Source: Xanthobacteraceae bacterium
GTDB lineage: Bacteria; Pseudomonadota; Alphaproteobacteria; Rhizobiales; Xanthobacteraceae
Reading direction: 5' to 3'
NCBI GenBank assembly: GCA_030043175.1
Contig: JASHYD010001096.1
Location: 1 to 6,216, forward strand
DNA: 6,216 nucleotides
The notes beneath the pieces are model-generated. The model ran no database searches. It was not told the origin of the DNA and saw only the letters and a program-made list of their open reading frames with translations. Every line of letters starts with the position of its first letter. Within the stretch, counting starts at the first letter, position 1. A program made the position numbers and the translations under genes. This document shows, in pieces, positions 5,110 to 6,216 of the stretch.

Positions 5110-5560
5110 ATAGGCGAACGATGTGATGGATTTGACGGCGGTCGGGTTGCGTCCGATGTAGAGAGTGGCCCCCTCAAGTGTTGAACAGACTTTCGTCCAT
5201 GGATTTGAGGGCATAGTTCTTGAAAATTTTTTCGCGAATTTCATCCCACAGACTTTCCTCGGAGTTGAGCTCAGGAGAATAAGGTGGGAGGGCGAGATTC
5301 AATCAGCTATAAAGTTCTCCACACGGGCTCCAACCGTTGGGACGGACCATGTTGGTTGTGACGGCGGTTTCATCGAAAAATACAAGGCGAGCAGGGTCAC
5401 GCAGCCCTTGCTCGCAGATCCACCGCCGGCGCGCCCGCGCCACGTCGGTTGGCTTTCCCTCTGCGGCGCTCGGAGGCTCTTTTTAATCGTAATACCGCGA
5501 TGAGCGAATAATCGGGAGAGCGCGTGAGCCTTCCGGGAAACCGCTTGTTCAGCGCCAAGA
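5110..5560 (-). mobile_element. IS630-family transposase remnant B (internally deleted)
   Basis: On the minus strand VSRKAHALSRLFAHRGITIK (about 5480-5550) matches the end of the IS630 DNA-binding region (SRSALWRLFARHGITxKKSL). After a frame change comes KPTDVARARRRWICEQG, then LRDPARLVFFDETAVTTNMV and RPNGWSPCGE; DET is the first catalytic Asp (5372-5374). An in-frame TGA and a gap of roughly 90 residues follow, removing the second Asp. The frame resumes as LPPYSPELNSEESLWDEIRE with KIFKNYALKSMD, which retains a Glu at the usual third position. A last frame change gives EGATLYIGRNPTAVKSITSF (about 5113-5176). The first half resembles one IS630 subgroup and the LWDEIRE-KSITSF end another, so it may be a chimera of two insertions. 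Inactive. Confidence 0.83.
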
Positions 5561-5713
5561 CGATCAGTTCGAGGAATGGCCGCAGCTGTTTTGCGCGAAG
5601 CGCAAGAATTATCGGCTGAACGGACGAAACGTGCATATGCTGCGCAGCGTTGGCGATGCTTCATTTTCTTCCTACCTGGTACGCCACTTAACCTCAGTGC
5701 GGCTGGGATATTT

Positions 5714-5771
5714 TGTCTGGTCAGCTGTTAACCCTCTTAATTTGTCTGGTTAACCCTTAACCCTCTTCTCT
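5714..5771. repeat. 29-bp tandem direct repeat, two copies
   Basis: Copy 1 (5714-5742) and copy 2 (5743-5771) share TTTGTCTGGT at the start and TTAACCCTCTT 16 bases into each unit; the six bases between and the last two differ (23 of 29 positions equal). An extra TTAACCC straddles the middle of copy 2. It could be tandem operator sites or a duplication left by insertion events, since IS630 remnant B lies nearby. Confidence 0.6.
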
Positions 5772-5872
5772 CAAACTCAGGCAACTTCATCTCGTGACAA
5801 CGTGTCAAAGGAATCAATGTGGGTTATAGGTCATTCGACCGTCGGTACGCTTTTCAGATTGGTAACGGCGTC

Positions 5873-5884
5873 ACCGTCGACGGT
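5873..5884. promoter_or_regulatory. 12-bp palindrome ACCGTCGACGGT, possible operator
   Basis: Perfect dyad ACCGTC/GACGGT about 130 bp before the gene at 6014. A related ACCGTCGGT lies 35 bp upstream (5838-5846). Placement suits a repressor site, but no regulator gene is in view. Confidence 0.3.
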
Positions 5885-5898
5885 TTGTGCAGTGCGCG

Positions 5899-5992
5899 GC
5901 ATTCCCCCTCCCCGCTTCGCGCTGAATTGGTCCCATTCAACGCCACGTCATGGGACCGGAGTGCCTCATTCCGCAAAGGGGGGAGGGGATGC
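5899..5992. repeat. Nested inverted repeat (94 nt), structured leader or mobile repeat
   Basis: Outer arms GCATTCCCCCTCCCC (5899-5913) and GGGGGGAGGGGATGC (5978-5992) pair over 15 positions with one mismatch and two G-T pairs. Inside, GGTCCCAT (5929-5936) pairs perfectly with ATGGGACC (5950-5957) around a 13-base loop. No T-run follows, so it is not a terminator. It ends 10 bases before the ribosome site of the gene at 6014. It may be an RNA leader fold or a small dispersed palindromic element. Confidence 0.65.
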
Positions 5993-6013
5993 ATAGGCTT
6001 ACGAGGAGGTCAC

Positions 6014-6216
6014 ATGTTTCACCGAACTTGGATCGGCGCAGCGCTGGTCACGACGTTGAGCCTGTCCGTTCCGGGCGCGAAAGCTGAAGAAGCCAAGTAT
6101 CCCAATTGGGAGGGACAATGGAAGCAGGGCAGCCCAGTGGATGTCTGGGATCCCAGCAAGCCGCCCGGTCTCAGCCAGCAGCCACCGCTGACGCCCGAAT
6201 ACCAGAAGATGTTCCA
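6014..6216 (+). CDS. Exported protein of unknown function, N-terminal part (runs off right edge)
   Basis: ATG at 6014 follows GAGGAGG (6003-6009), a strong ribosome site. The protein opens MFHRTWIGAALVTTLSLSV, a Sec signal peptide with cleavage expected after PGAKA (about residue 24), so the product is periplasmic or outer-surface. The mature part begins EEAKYPNWEGQWKQG and continues WDPSKPPGLSQQPPLTPEYQ to the window edge, 67 codons without a stop. The YPNWEGxW and DPSKPPG..Q.PPLTPEYQ blocks are familiar from an uncharacterised exported family that is expanded in Bradyrhizobium and related soil bacteria (usually about 350-450 residues, from memory). I know no proven function. Preceded by a long untranslated region with strong secondary structure. 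Confidence 0.85.
   Translation, partial: MFHRTWIGAALVTTLSLSVPGAKAEEAKYPNWEGQWKQGSPVDVWDPSKPPGLSQQPPLTPEYQKMF

Larger units (their letters stand above)
5665..6013. promoter_or_regulatory. Intergenic leader region of the right-edge gene
   Basis: No gene is seen in these 349 bases; the short plus frame at 5802-5996 has no ribosome site or motif. It contains the 29-bp tandem repeat, the ACCGTCGACGGT palindrome, the large nested inverted repeat and, at 6003-6009, the ribosome site GAGGAGG of the downstream gene. Confidence 0.55.

Noticed and set aside
5165..5503. Plus-strand ORF of 112 codons
   Set aside because: Antisense to IS630 remnant B.
5714..5771. Tandem repeat as a CRISPR array
   Set aside because: Only two directly adjacent units and no spacers of uniform length.
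5899..5992. Nested inverted repeat as a terminator
   Set aside because: No T-run follows on either strand and the loop regions are too large for an intrinsic terminator.

Overview
The window looks like a chromosomal segment of a Bradyrhizobium-type alphaproteobacterium (Hyphomicrobiales). This rests on recognising protein sequences, not on a database search: the partial membrane protein at the left edge, the periplasmic protein with signal peptide and SWKEYSYPEY start, the RRxDF-type ABC substrate-binding protein and the secreted protein at the right edge all read like proteins common in that group. Most of the window is a gene graveyard. Only the two edge genes look intact, and both run off the window.

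Layout from left to right. 1-622 (minus): N-terminal part of a two-helix membrane protein with a von Willebrand-A-like domain, apparently intact. 713-1060 (minus): eroded 3' part of an IS630-family transposase gene, spread over three frames, with the catalytic Glu deleted. 1175-1859 (minus): an exported protein gene broken by one frameshift or short deletion after the signal-peptide region. About 1880-2069 (minus): remnant of a PF04392-type ABC substrate-binding protein with a ruined start codon. 2073-2756: no gene, an AT-rich patch and one good hairpin. 2757-3011 and about 3170-3261 (minus): N-terminal scraps of an alpha/beta hydrolase and of a prolyl-oligopeptidase-family protein. 3271-3312: a rho-independent terminator for a small frameshifted secreted-protein gene at 3311-3608 (minus).

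The control region between 3608 and about 3909 is the most distinctive part. It has a 26-bp inverted repeat resembling a ModE (molybdate) box at 3720-3745. It is followed by four TCAG half-sites spaced exactly 11 bp apart (3759, 3770, 3781, 3792), the geometry expected for an OmpR/PhoB-type response regulator. A second array with the same 4 x 11-bp geometry lies at 4545-4581. Each array is followed on the plus strand by an ORF: a short putative membrane protein (3909-4118) and a heavily frameshifted gene remnant (about 4593-4962).

The right part holds a second IS630 remnant (about 5110-5560, minus) and a 29-bp tandem repeat (5714-5771). A 94-nt nested inverted repeat (5899-5992) then lies just ahead of the intact start of an exported protein of unknown function (6014 to the window edge, plus). 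The decayed gene at 4593-4962 may be the C-terminal remnant of a related protein. No tRNA, rRNA or CRISPR was seen. I see no complete new multi-gene system; the best leads are the duplicated 11-bp arrays, the ModE-like box and the structured leader of the last gene.
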